Below are positions 16,498 through 26,100 of a stretch of DNA of 64,000 nucleotides, one piece after another. The position numbers and the translations under genes were made by a program. The stretch spans positions 1 through 64,000 of the forward strand of contig CBFHLR010000016.1 of assembly GCA_965656715.1 (NCBI GenBank), written 5' to 3'. The notes under the pieces are model-generated. The model saw only the letters and a program-made list of their open reading frames with translations. It did not search any database and was not told the DNA's origin. Within the stretch, counting starts at the first letter, position 1. Each line of letters begins with the position of its first letter. This DNA is from Coraliomargarita sp965656715 (GTDB taxonomy: Bacteria; Verrucomicrobiota; Verrucomicrobiia; Opitutales; Coraliomargaritaceae).

Positions 16498-17235
16498 CTA
16501 GTCGGTCAGGCCCAGAACGTCTTCCATGTTGTAGATACCAGGCGCTTTGCCAACTGCCCAGTGGGCGGCGCGCACGGAGCCTTGGGCAAAGATCTTGCGG
16601 TCGGTTGCGCGGTGGGTGAGCTCGATGCGCTCGCCGTCGCCACAGAAATAAACGGTGTGTTCGCCGACTATATCGCCACCACGGATCGCGTGGACGCCGA
16701 TCTCTTTACGTGGACGTGCACCCACGAGGCCTTCGCGGCCATGCACGACTTGGTCTTTGCCGAGCTCGTAGGCGTCACGAAGGATTTCAATCAAGCGCTC
16801 TGCAGTGCCGCTGGGTGCGTCCTTCTTGTGGTGGTGGTGCATTTCGAGCACTTCTGGCTCGTATTGCTCGCCAAGGATTGTTGCAGCTTTGCGGGTCAGA
16901 TAGTTCAGCGTGTTGACGCCGACTGAATAGTTGCCTGCCCAGACGACAGGGATCTTTCCGTCAACTGCTTGCAAGATCGCCGCGCGCTCTTCGTCGGTGT
17001 GACCCGTGGTGCCAATGACGAGTGGCAAGTTGTGCTGTGCGGCAAGCTCAGCGATTCCGGCAGTGACTTCGTGGAAACTGAAATCGATGATGGCATCACA
17101 GTCTGCAACCAGTGCAGCTGGATCATCACCTGCGTCGCAAGCAGCGTGAATGATTGCGTCGTTGGCTTCGGCGACGTTGATGATGGCCACGCCCATGCGA
17201 CCGCGGGCACCGTTGAGAAGAATCTTAAGAGGCAT
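16498..17235 (-). CDS. dapB: 4-hydroxy-tetrahydrodipicolinate reductase
   Basis: DapB reduces hydroxy-tetrahydrodipicolinate with NAD(P)H in the lysine/diaminopimelate pathway, which also feeds peptidoglycan. The N-terminal Rossmann motif is LLNGARGRMG (6-15). The catalytic region EMHHHHKKDAPSGTA (about 133-147) has the conserved HHxxKxDxPSGTA. IGTTG (about 75-79) is the usual nicotinamide-side loop. The 245-residue length is slightly shorter than enterobacterial DapB. It lies 20 bases downstream of dapA, a two-gene pathway operon. Confidence 0.95.
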   Translation of the reverse strand: MPLKILLNGARGRMGVAIINVAEANDAIIHAACDAGDDPAALVADCDAIIDFSFHEVTAGIAELAAQHNLPLVIGTTGHTDEERAAILQAVDGKIPVVWAGNYSVGVNTLNYLTRKAATILGEQYEPEVLEMHHHHKKDAPSGTAERLIEILRDAYELGKDQVVHGREGLVGARPRKEIGVHAIRGGDIVGEHTVYFCGDGERIELTHRATDRKIFAQGSVRAAHWAVGKAPGIYNMEDVLGLTD

Positions 17236-17255
17236 AGTTCGCTAAATTGAGAGGG

Positions 17256-18149
17256 TTACTTGACTAAGCCCAGCTCAGCGAGGAGCGGATCAAGCACCGC
17301 CTTGCTTGGCTCGGTGATCGGGCTGAGTGGCAGACGCACTTCATCGGACTGGATGATGCCAGCTTGCTTGAGTGCATACTTGATCGGCACTGGATTCGGT
17401 TCGAGGAAGATCGCCTTAAAGAGTGGGTAATACTTGAGGAATGTTTCGCGTGCCGCGGTGTAGTTGCCTGCGTTGGCATCGGCGACCATCTTGACCAGTG
17501 GTGCGACAACGAGGTTGGACGCGACGCTGATGACGCCAGTTGCACCGGCGGACATGAAGGGCAGTGTGAGGCCATCGTCACCGCTCATTACTGCATAGTC
17601 GGAGCCGAGGGTGCGGACATAGTCGATGACCTTGTCGCAGGAGCCTTCGGCAGCCTTCATGCAGCAGACGTGTGGATACTTTTCGTAGAGACGCGCAGTG
17701 ACGTCGACTGAGATCTCAATGCCGCAACGGCCAGGGATCGAATACAGGATGATTGGCTTCTCAGTGACTTCGGCGATTTTGCTGAAGTGGAGGAAGAGAC
17801 CCTCTTGGCTGGGCTTGTTGTAGTAGGGGGCTACGACGAGAAAACCATCTGCTCCGGCGGCTTCGGCTTGGCGGGTGAGCTCGACGGCTTCGGAGGTCGA
17901 GTTTGAGCCGGTTCCGGCATACACGGGCACCTTGCCTCCGCTGGCTTGCACGGTCGCTCGGATGACGTCGAGGTGCTCGGGTGTATCGAGTGTTGGTGAT
18001 TCGCCGGTGGTGCCGACTGAGACGAGGCCATCGATGCCGCCAGCGAGTTGGTGGGCGATGAGCGATTCCAAGTCGTCGTATGCGACTGCGCCGTCGCGCA
18101 TGGGTGTCGCCAGTGCGGTGAAAACGCCTGAGAATTGATTTGTGTTCAT
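17256..18149 (-). CDS. dapA: 4-hydroxy-tetrahydrodipicolinate synthase
   Basis: DapA condenses pyruvate with aspartate semialdehyde, the committed step to lysine and diaminopimelate. The 297-residue TIM barrel includes GTTGESPTL (catalytic-site threonine pair, about 46-54), the conserved tyrosine in ILYSIPGRCGIEI (about 134-146) and the Schiff-base lysine in CCMKAAEGS (about 161-169). ATG at 18149 is chosen; an in-frame GTG six bases earlier is the alternative, and neither has a strong ribosome-binding site. It precedes dapB by 20 bases. Confidence 0.95.
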   Translation of the reverse strand: MNTNQFSGVFTALATPMRDGAVAYDDLESLIAHQLAGGIDGLVSVGTTGESPTLDTPEHLDVIRATVQASGGKVPVYAGTGSNSTSEAVELTRQAEAAGADGFLVVAPYYNKPSQEGLFLHFSKIAEVTEKPIILYSIPGRCGIEISVDVTARLYEKYPHVCCMKAAEGSCDKVIDYVRTLGSDYAVMSGDDGLTLPFMSAGATGVISVASNLVVAPLVKMVADANAGNYTAARETFLKYYPLFKAIFLEPNPVPIKYALKQAGIIQSDEVRLPLSPITEPSKAVLDPLLAELGLVK

Positions 18150-18269
18150 GGTCACTACTGAAAAGATTAAAGCCAGTTAGAGGATCCGGCTTGTTCGCTT
18201 GTAACAAGGTCGATATCATTCTGCTTATTCAACAGTAAATTTTGCCCTGCACCTTCAAACTTTATACCG

Positions 18270-19370
18270 ATGGCTATTCTTGACACCATTCACGGTCTTC
18301 TCGCGCTCGCAGTTGAAAACGGCGCCAGTGATATTCATATCAAATCGAACAAGCCGGCGTGCTTGCGCATGAGTGGTCACCTCGAGCCGGTGGAGATGGA
18401 TGTGGTCGCGCCGGATGATGTGCGTGAGTTTATCGAGCAGACGGTGCCTGAGCAGTTTTACGATGATTGGACGAAGAACCGTCAAGTCGACTACTCCTAT
18501 GCGGTGGAGAATGTAGGACGCTTTCGTGTGAATGGCTTCTTGCAGCGTGGTAGCCCCGGTGTGGTGCTGCGTCATGTGAATGATAATCCGCCGACATTTG
18601 AGCAGCTCAATATTGATGGTCCGATTTTATCCCAATTGTGCCAACAGAAAGATGGCATTGTGTTGCTGTGTGGTGCGACGGGTTCGGGTAAGAGTTCGAC
18701 GCTCGCTGCGATGATCAACTATATCAATCAGACGGCTGACAAGCACATCGTTACCTTGGAGGACCCGATCGAATATACGTATACCGATATAAAATCGATT
18801 ATCAATCAACGTGAGGTTGGGATCGATTGTCCGAGTTTTGCACTCGGGATGAAGGCGGTGCTGCGTCAGGATCCGGATGTGATTCTGGTGGGTGAGATGC
18901 GTGACCAAGCCACGTTTGAAACTGCGTTGCAGGCGTCTGAGACCGGACACTTGGTCTTTGGCACCTTGCACGCATCGAATGCGCAGCAGGCGGTGCAACG
19001 TTTGTTCGAGTTCTTCCCCCCTGAGCGGAAGATTGCGTTACAGCGTCAGGTGGCTGGTGCGCTGCGAGCGACTGTCACGCAGCAGCTGTTGCCTGCGCTT
19101 GAAGGTGGAGGGCGTATTCCGGTTTCGGAGGCATTCATCTTGGATTCGCTTGCGCGTAAGACGATTCAGGAGGGCACCTTTGATAAGATCGAGGCGGTGA
19201 TTGAGGCCAGTGAGGATAATGGCTCGAAGACCTTTAATAAGGATCTCTATAACCGGGTGAAGGCTGGGCAGGTTTCGAAAGATGTGGCCCTAAAAGCTTC
19301 GCCGAATCCGCGTCAGCTAGAGATGAACCTGAAGGGTATCTTCCTCAGTTCGGGTGGTATCGTGGAGTAG
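18270..19370 (+). CDS. PilT-type twitching/retraction ATPase
   Basis: A 366-residue secretion-superfamily hexameric ATPase of the PilT/PilU type, expected to power type IV pilus retraction at the cytoplasmic face. An N-terminal PAS-like domain (1-100, with ENGASDIHIKSNKP) is followed by the Walker A motif GATGSGKSS (135-143), the Asp box VTLEDPIEYTY (161-171), Walker B DVILVGEMRD (about 206-215) and the His box ETGHLVFGTLHA. Whether it is PilT or PilU cannot be decided. No pilin or assembly gene is adjacent, and a glycosyltransferase follows 9 bases downstream. Confidence 0.9.
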   Translation: MAILDTIHGLLALAVENGASDIHIKSNKPACLRMSGHLEPVEMDVVAPDDVREFIEQTVPEQFYDDWTKNRQVDYSYAVENVGRFRVNGFLQRGSPGVVLRHVNDNPPTFEQLNIDGPILSQLCQQKDGIVLLCGATGSGKSSTLAAMINYINQTADKHIVTLEDPIEYTYTDIKSIINQREVGIDCPSFALGMKAVLRQDPDVILVGEMRDQATFETALQASETGHLVFGTLHASNAQQAVQRLFEFFPPERKIALQRQVAGALRATVTQQLLPALEGGGRIPVSEAFILDSLARKTIQEGTFDKIEAVIEASEDNGSKTFNKDLYNRVKAGQVSKDVALKASPNPRQLEMNLKGIFLSSGGIVE

Positions 19371-19379
19371 CCGTTTATT

Positions 19380-20594
19380 GTGCGCTGCCTCATTATTGGC
19401 AAACTGTGGCCGGAGCCGAGTGCGACTGCGGCTGGTCGCCGCACGCTGGATGTGATCCGCGCGTTGCTTGGTGCTGAATGGGAAGTCAGTTTTGCCTGTG
19501 CTGCAGCTCGATCTGAGCAGGCGATTGATTTGGCTGACCTTGGCGTGGAGTCGCATGCGGTTGAAGTGAATAGTTCTGTATTTGATTCATGGATACAAGA
19601 GCTTGATCTCGATGTGGTGATATTTGATCGGTTTATGACCGAGGAACAATTCGGTTGGAGGGTGGAGAGATCCTGTCCTGAGGCGTTGCGTGTCTTGGAT
19701 ACGAGTGATCTGCATTGCCTGCGCGAGGCACGTCAGCAGCAGGTGTTGAAGGGAAAGCCATTCGACTTGTTGAATGAGGTGGCGTTACGTGAGATTGCCT
19801 CGATTCATCGCAGTGACCTTACGTTGATGATCTCGGAGTATGAGATGGAAGTGTTGCTGGGGGAGTTCGGTATTCCAGGGACTCAGTTGGCTTATTGGCC
19901 TTTCTCAGTTGAGTCGTCTGCGAACTCGCTTGTGGGGTATGAGTCGCGCGAGCATTTTGCGATGATCGGCAGTTTTATGCATCCACCGAATTTAGATGCG
20001 GCCCGGTGGTGTAAGCAGGTGGTCTGGCCTCTGATGCGAGCGCAGCTTCCGAATGTGGAGCTGCATTGTTACGGTTCGTATGGCGAGAAGTATCGCGGGG
20101 AGCTGCATGCCCCGAAGGACGGTTTTTACTTTATGGGCCGAGCGGAGGATGCGCTGGGCGTTTTGCAGCAGTATCGCGTTAATCTTGCGCCCCTGCGTTT
20201 TGGTGCAGGCTTAAAGGGCAAGATCTTCGATGGCTTTGAGGTGGGCACGCCCACTGTGACTACGCCTATTGGAGCGGAGGGCATTGCGAGTGCTGATGCT
20301 TGGGGATGTCCAGTTACGCAGGATCCGGAGCAGTTGGCGGCAGTTGCCGTGAGGCTCTATCAGGACTCAGATGCCTGGCGGCAGGTGCAAGCGCAAGGTC
20401 GTGTGATTTTACAAGACCGTTTTAACGCGGCTACGTGGGTGCCGAAATTGTCTGAATTGCTTGTGGAGGCCTGTTCTGGGTGCGCGGATAGTCGCCAGCG
20501 CCATTTTGTTGGCCGAATGTTACGACACCACCATCATCGTAGCACCGAGTTCATGAGCCGCTGGATCGAGGCGAAGAATAAGCCGTCAGTTTAG
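19380..20594 (+). CDS. Glycosyltransferase, GT4-like
   Basis: A 404-residue GT-B-fold protein with a GTG start at 19380, just after the PilT-like gene. The N-terminal half begins MRCLIIGKLWPEPSATAAGRR, resembling the acceptor-binding Rossmann start. The C-terminal half shows FAMIGSFMHPPNLDAARW, FYFMGRAEDALGVL, and the donor-site segment FGAGLKGKIFDGFEVGTPTV, typical of sugar-nucleotide-dependent GT4 enzymes. A histidine-rich stretch (RHHHHRS) lies near the C-terminus. The product is unknown; pilus or envelope glycosylation is suggested only by proximity. It ends 9 bases past the stop of the convergent gene. Confidence 0.82.
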   Translation: MRCLIIGKLWPEPSATAAGRRTLDVIRALLGAEWEVSFACAAARSEQAIDLADLGVESHAVEVNSSVFDSWIQELDLDVVIFDRFMTEEQFGWRVERSCPEALRVLDTSDLHCLREARQQQVLKGKPFDLLNEVALREIASIHRSDLTLMISEYEMEVLLGEFGIPGTQLAYWPFSVESSANSLVGYESREHFAMIGSFMHPPNLDAARWCKQVVWPLMRAQLPNVELHCYGSYGEKYRGELHAPKDGFYFMGRAEDALGVLQQYRVNLAPLRFGAGLKGKIFDGFEVGTPTVTTPIGAEGIASADAWGCPVTQDPEQLAAVAVRLYQDSDAWRQVQAQGRVILQDRFNAATWVPKLSELLVEACSGCADSRQRHFVGRMLRHHHHRSTEFMSRWIEAKNKPSV

Positions 20595-21467
20595 CAGTTG
20601 TTCTAGGCGCTGGATGAGTCCTGCGCGGATGGGGCGTGCGGCTTCGGAGAGTTCGCGTTGGCGGCGCTCGTAGGTGGCGCGGCCGGCTGCGGTTTCGACC
20701 GGGATGGCGTCGTAGCCGAGCGAGCTGCAATCGTATGCGCTGGCCTGCATGTCGAGCTCACGCGCGCGGATCGCAAACTCAAAGCTGCGCCAGAGTAGGT
20801 CGGAGCCCACCCAGGGCATGGACTGTGCCGCGAGCTTGTAGAGGTCCATGTTGGTGTGCAGGCAGCCGCACTGTTCGTTGTCGAAGCGGCTGTCCTTATT
20901 CGGTTGGATGCGATTGAAGCGCTTGGCTGATGGCGTGAAAAAACGGAAGGCGTCGAAGTGGCTGCAATTGATTGGGCGACTTTCGACAAAGGCATTCACG
21001 TCCGTTTGGCTGACGCGCAGGGGGAGCTTTTCGCCGTGACGGATCTCGCCGTCGTCATCGCCGCGGTAAACCATGGCCCATTCGTGCATGCCGAAGCAGC
21101 CAAATTGGGGCGGGCGTTCTTGCACAATTTGCGAAAGCTTGAGCGCCATGCTCAGGCGGTGCCGCATCCGCTCATTCAACTTCTGTGGATCCAGCGTGAA
21201 CACGCCCTGATGCTCGTTGTAAAATTTTTCGTTGAAGGGGTGGGGCTTATCGCCGACTTCGACTGCGACTCCAAGCCCCGGATGCCAGGCTTCCAATTGG
21301 GCGGGGGCATTGCGGTAGTAAATGAACAGGAAGTCGTAGATCGGATGCATCTTGCCCGATGCGCGCCGTTTACGGTAGGGCACAGTCCACTCCTCGGCGT
21401 GTGCGAGGTGCGCGGCGGCCTTGCGCTGCCACTCCTCGTAGGTGAGTTGTGTCTCAGTCTTCAGCAT
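20586..21467 (-). CDS. 3-methyladenine-DNA-glycosylase-annotated protein
   Basis: A 293-residue cytoplasmic protein belonging to a family often labelled 3-methyladenine DNA glycosylase in databases; I recognise the N-terminal pattern of an HPIYDFLFIYYRNAPAQLEAW-like segment. Its catalytic activity is not evident from motifs here. Distinctive parts are HPIYDFLFIYY (about 37-47), CSHFDAFRFFTP and NEQCGCLHTNMDLYKLA. The start at 21467 is supported by an AGGAGG ribosome-binding site six bases upstream, located inside the end of the DUF983 gene, with which it overlaps by 14 bases. Function should be treated as annotation by family resemblance. Confidence 0.65.
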   Translation of the reverse strand: MLKTETQLTYEEWQRKAAAHLAHAEEWTVPYRKRRASGKMHPIYDFLFIYYRNAPAQLEAWHPGLGVAVEVGDKPHPFNEKFYNEHQGVFTLDPQKLNERMRHRLSMALKLSQIVQERPPQFGCFGMHEWAMVYRGDDDGEIRHGEKLPLRVSQTDVNAFVESRPINCSHFDAFRFFTPSAKRFNRIQPNKDSRFDNEQCGCLHTNMDLYKLAAQSMPWVGSDLLWRSFEFAIRARELDMQASAYDCSSLGYDAIPVETAAGRATYERRQRELSEAARPIRAGLIQRLEQLLN

Positions 21468-21858
21468 TGCCTGCCTCCTCGGTTTGATTGAGCTGCAATT
21501 CGCTGGGTTGGACGACATAGTAGAGCGCGATCACCCAGCAGAGCATGAAGGGGTAGAGTGCGATGCAAAGGAGTAATGAGCCGACAATGCCAATCGTGAC
21601 GCCAGTCCACATCCCGATCTTGTCCATTACGACGAGAATGCAGACTGGCAGAATCACAAACAGGATCGCTAAGACGTAGCCAATCGAGGTGGTGCCAAAG
21701 TAGAAGCCGGATTCGTCGCGTTCTAATGGCATCCCGCATTGGCTGCAGTGCTTGTTGAGCCGGAACCAGTGTTTGAACATGCCAAAGCTGCCGCAGTTCG
21801 GGCAACGGCCCGTCAGGCTACGTGTGGCAATTTCACTGCGGCTGATGTTCATGATCAT
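21454..21858 (-). CDS. DUF983-type membrane protein with N-terminal zinc ribbon
   Basis: A protein of about 134 residues. Two CxxC pairs (CPNCGS and CSQCGM) about 20 residues apart form a zinc ribbon at the N-terminus, followed by two predicted membrane helices (about 54-78 and 83-110) and a charged tail. This layout matches DUF983. The start is uncertain: ATG at 21858 or two codons later at 21852; the long upstream frame overlaps the divergent helicase gene and is rejected. It overlaps the glycosylase-annotated gene downstream and is divergent from the helicase. The role is unknown. Confidence 0.75.
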   Translation of the reverse strand: MIMNISRSEIATRSLTGRCPNCGSFGMFKHWFRLNKHCSQCGMPLERDESGFYFGTTSIGYVLAILFVILPVCILVVMDKIGMWTGVTIGIVGSLLLCIALYPFMLCWVIALYYVVQPSELQLNQTEEAGNAED

Positions 21859-21942
21859 GGCGATGTTGAGTGATCCGGGCGAATCATCAAGCCGGTAAAA
21901 CAGTCTCGTCATCCCCAGTTGTGGCTGCCATGACATCGAACT

Positions 21943-23061
21943 ATGGCACAGTCTTTTCAACAACTTGGCGTTCCCGCGGACCTTATCCAGGGGCTCGATG
22001 AGCTCGGTATTCACGAGCCGACGCCGATTCAGCGTCGCGCGATCCCTTTTCTCATGGACGACGGGGGCGATCTTATTGCGCAGGCGCAAACTGGCACCGG
22101 CAAGACGGCGGCCTTTGGCCTGCCTTTGTTGGCAAAAGTGGATCCGAGCCTTGATCAGATTCAGGGCCTCGTGATCGCGCCGACCCGCGAGCTCGCGAAG
22201 CAGATCGGCAAGCAGTTGTTCAAATACACCAAGTATTGTGAGCAAAAGATCTTCGTCGAAGTGGCTGCGGGTGGCGACAAGATCGAGATCCAAGCGGAGC
22301 GCCTTCAGCGCCCAACGCATATCGTGGTCGCGACGCCTGGTCGCTTAATGGATCTGCTGGAGTTGGATGCCTTGAGCCTGGAGTCGGTCAACCACCTGAT
22401 TCTCGACGAAGCGGATGAGATGCTGAGCATGGGCTTCAAGGATGAGTTAGGAAAAATCATCAAGCTCACCGAATGGCGCCGCAGCCTGTGGTTGTTTTCG
22501 GCGACCTTCCAGGCGAAGATCCGTCAACTGATCGAGGGCTCGATGTCGCCGCAGGCGCACCGTATTAAGGTCGAGAAGGCGGATGTGGTGAACCCGAACA
22601 TCGACCACCGTTTTGTGATCTGTGAGCGCGACGAGAAGGACGAGTTTATCGTGCAGTATTTGAGCCGCTTGGAAGAGGAACGTGGTTTGATTTTTTGCCG
22701 CACCAAGCAGGGTGCGATTCGGATGGGGCAGGTGCTTACGCAGGCGGGCTTTGCAGTTGGCGTGATTCAGGGTGACTTGAGCCAGAAGGATCGTGACAAG
22801 GTGATGCGTGCCTTCAAAAAGGAACGTGTTCAGCATCTGATCGCGACCGATGTTGCGGCGCGTGGTATCGATGTTGAAGGGCTCGCCTTCGTGATCCATC
22901 ACCAATTGCCGGACCAGATGCAGTATTACACTCACCGAAGTGGCCGCACCGCGCGTGCTGGTAAGACCGGTGAATCGATCTGCCTGATCGAACCGCAGCA
23001 ACGCCGTGACTTGAATCGTATGGAGAGTGAACTCGGGATTCGTTTTAGTCTGATTGATTAA
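21943..23061 (+). CDS. DEAD-box RNA helicase
   Basis: A 372-residue ATP-dependent RNA helicase remodelling RNA or ribonucleoprotein in ribosome assembly or decay. Motifs in order: Q motif (EPTPIQ, about 25-30), AQTGTGKT (48-55), PTRELA (80-85), TPGR (131-134), DEAD (155-158), SAT (about 186-188), then RecA2 with ATDVAARGID and HRSGRTARAG. It ends shortly after the core, lacking the basic or RNA-recognition extension of DeaD or DbpA. It is monocistronic and divergent from the DUF983 gene. Confidence 0.93.
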   Translation: MAQSFQQLGVPADLIQGLDELGIHEPTPIQRRAIPFLMDDGGDLIAQAQTGTGKTAAFGLPLLAKVDPSLDQIQGLVIAPTRELAKQIGKQLFKYTKYCEQKIFVEVAAGGDKIEIQAERLQRPTHIVVATPGRLMDLLELDALSLESVNHLILDEADEMLSMGFKDELGKIIKLTEWRRSLWLFSATFQAKIRQLIEGSMSPQAHRIKVEKADVVNPNIDHRFVICERDEKDEFIVQYLSRLEEERGLIFCRTKQGAIRMGQVLTQAGFAVGVIQGDLSQKDRDKVMRAFKKERVQHLIATDVAARGIDVEGLAFVIHHQLPDQMQYYTHRSGRTARAGKTGESICLIEPQQRRDLNRMESELGIRFSLID

Positions 23062-23134
23062 GGCTTGGTATCCGATATCTGGATACGAGTTGCGTCAGGG
23101 CTGGCTAAACCCCTCCCACATGGCAAGCAGGTGA

Positions 23135-23159
23135 CCTCCCCTTGGCAGGGGAGGAGCTT
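23135..23159. repeat. CCTCCCC/GGGGAGG hairpin, repeat copy 2
   Basis: CCTCCCC (23135-23141) pairs with GGGGAGG (23148-23154) around a six-base loop. The right arm and flank repeat the string at 79-93 exactly (15 bases). It follows the helicase gene by about 70 bases and precedes the convergent protease stop. It is followed by CTTCTTTT, so it could also work as a weak plus-strand terminator. Confidence 0.55.
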
Positions 23160-23187
23160 CTTTTGCTGAATGTCTGTTTGGGGTCGC

Positions 23188-26100
23188 CTATGGCGTGATC
23201 CGTTCGACGCGGATGCGCATGAATCGGGCAACGCCGCTGACTGTGATTGTCGCGGTGACCGTTTGCAGGCCATCGCTTGTGGTGCCTCGCTCAATCGTGA
23301 CGCCTGCTTGGGTCCAGTTGTCGGCGCCGAGTTCACTAATGGTTTCGACGATGTAGTTGATGTCGGCAAGCTCGGTGTCTTCGACGTAGGTGAGTTGGAG
23401 CTGGGTGCTGCCGTTTTCAAGAAGCTCTGTTTCGATGGGAAGAGTGGTCGACTGCGTGGGATCTAAGCGGAAGGCGTATTCGAGTAGGTTGGCGATGCCA
23501 TCGAAGTCGAAGTCTTCATCATCGGCGATGTTTTCGACTGCGCTGCCGAAGTTTTCGGCTCGGTAGTCGTCGAAGGGCAGGTCCTCGATCGTGACTTTGG
23601 CTTGGCTGGTTCCGAGTGCGTAGTCGATGGAGCTGCTGAGCGTCAGGATGGCTTCTTCATCGCCTTCGCTGTCACTGTCACTGATCGCAGTGAGTGTGAT
23701 TGAGACCATGTCTTGATTGGCAGGCAGGGTGACTGTGCCGGATAGGGCGGTGTAATCGTCTCCACTGGTCGCAGTTCCTGAAAGGCTATAGTTGATGTCT
23801 AAGTCGACGCCAAGGGCTTGATCGGAGGTGATTACGAATTCGCCGGTATCGCTGGTGTCGAACTCCATGGCGACTGGGTCGATTGCGGTGACGGATAGTG
23901 TGGGCAGTGTTTGCTCGCAGCAGACGAAGCCGGATATGCGGATGTTGTCGACTGCCCAGCCATCGCTATCGACGCTGCTGTCACTGGCTATATGCCAACG
24001 TAGGCGCACGCTTTGGTCGGCGGCTGCAGAGGGGAATTGTGCGATGGTTGAGACGAAGCCGTTGGAACTTCCGGTCCACGCGAATTGTCCACCGATGGGG
24101 TTGTTGTAATTCGTTGAGATGACTGCGTCGTAGCCGTTTTGAGTGAAGGTGCCGCCAGCTACGGTCCATTCCTGCCAGATGCCGCCGTTGATGGAGATTT
24201 CCAGCACTGCGCCGTCGAATTGGGTTTCGATGTCGTAGCTATGGTCAAAGCGTAGTTTGGAGTCGGCTTGTATGGTGGGCAGTGTCTCGGCGACTAGGTA
24301 TGCGGAGTTGGTCGAGGCGCTTGCATTGGTGCGGGCTGCGTTTGGCGCCGAGGCTGCAGTGCTGTTGCTGGTGCTCCAGTTCGCGCTGCTGTTGCCGGAA
24401 CTTTGACTAAACGAGGTTGGGAGTTGTCCGCCGGTGGTGCTGTCGAAATTTTCGGCGAAGAGGTTGGTCTCGACACCCAAGGTTAAGTTTCGAGTGAGTG
24501 CATTGGAGCCGATGCTACTGTTGACTGTGAATTGAATGGTCTCCGAATCGCCACAACTGCCGGCAAGCGAGAATTGGTAGCTGAGGCGAGTGGACTCGCC
24601 GGGCCCGAGGTTAGGGACCGGCAGTATTGCTTCGCCCTGTATGTTGAGGTCGTTGCTGCCGGTGAGCGTCAGGCTGCCTCCTGTGGAGCTGGCTGTGCCG
24701 GTATTGGTGATGGTGACTTCGGCCTGCACGGTTTCGTCCGGATCAGGGCTGTCGTTTGCGGGAATGCAGCTTTCGGCGGTAATTGTAAAGTTGCTCAGTT
24801 GAATCGGGCTGGCGTTGGTGAGGCTAAGCTGTAGGTCATACATCTGTGCGTTGTTGACGGAGCTATTGTTCTCTCCGCCTCCGGTGATCTCAATGTAGTA
24901 GTTCTGATTCGCTTGGTGAAGTTGCACGCTGGTGAGCTGTTCGGGCTGACCGAGGCCGCCACTGTCGGAGCTCGCGAGCACGGTGGTGCCATCGGGAGCT
25001 AAGACGCGAAGGATCAGGTTTTGCCGAGTAGAGGGGTCGAAGCTGGTGCCGGAGCTGCACGTGCCGTTGCTGTTTTGCTCCCCTTCGAGGTAGGCAGCGT
25101 GGCTGGTCGGGGATAGGGTGAGGCTGAGCTCCCGCGCGCCGTTGATTTGAAAGCGGAACAGGTCGATGTCGGAGGCATTGGCGATGGAGAGGTCGCTGAC
25201 GCTGAAGTTATCGTTGAGCAGGCCGAGGTTGTTGGCGGTGGCGATGCTGTCGTTGTTCTTGTTGTTGTCATGCCGCTCAAATGGATCGCCGTAGAGCGCC
25301 TGTGCGGTGAGGATGTCGTCAAACTGTGGTCCGATGAAGCTGGAGCTGGCAAAGGGCTCCATGAGTTTGGTGCGGTTGACTGGGCAGACGTGGCTCATGC
25401 CCAAGCCATGGCCGTGCTCGTGTGCGATGACATTGGTAAAGAAGTTTTCGCGTCCGGGGCCGAGGTTGAAGGAATCGTCAGTGTCGATGATCATGTCGCC
25501 CACATCGGGAAAGTAGTTGAAGGCGAGCACATTGCTATTGCCGTCGATCCGAGTGCCGCCGATGCGCACGTCACCGCGCACGCCGATCTGCCCTGGGAGC
25601 GAGGTGAAATTGTCAAGGTCGATCAGGTCCACGCCGTCGTCATTGGGCTCGTAGATATAGAGGTTACCTGTTGTTTCGGCCCAGAAGTTGAAGGCATTTT
25701 CGAATAGGGTGAACCATGGTGCTTGGGTGAGGTCGTTGGGCTTGGGTGAGGCCCCGTAGGCCGCGTTGAGTTTGGCGATGAGGTCGCTCGGTGCGGTGGC
25801 GTCGTTGCCATCGGGCACTATCGTGCCATCGGGCACGAAGCTCCAGTAGATGGTCACGGGAGTGCCCTCGACGCCGGTAAATCCATCCGGATCGGTGAAC
25901 GTCCAGCGGTCGTCACCTTGTAGGGCGGGCATTGCGGTGGGTAGGCTGCCTTGCTTAGTGAAGGCTAATGAGCGGACCTCTTCAAACGCACTGCGTTCGG
26001 CTGGGCTTACGCTTGAGGACCAGCATAGGAACGGGGAGAGCGCGAGCGGGCGGTTGAGCACGCCGTCGCTGTAGCGGATCAGGCGTTTGGCGGCTTCCTC

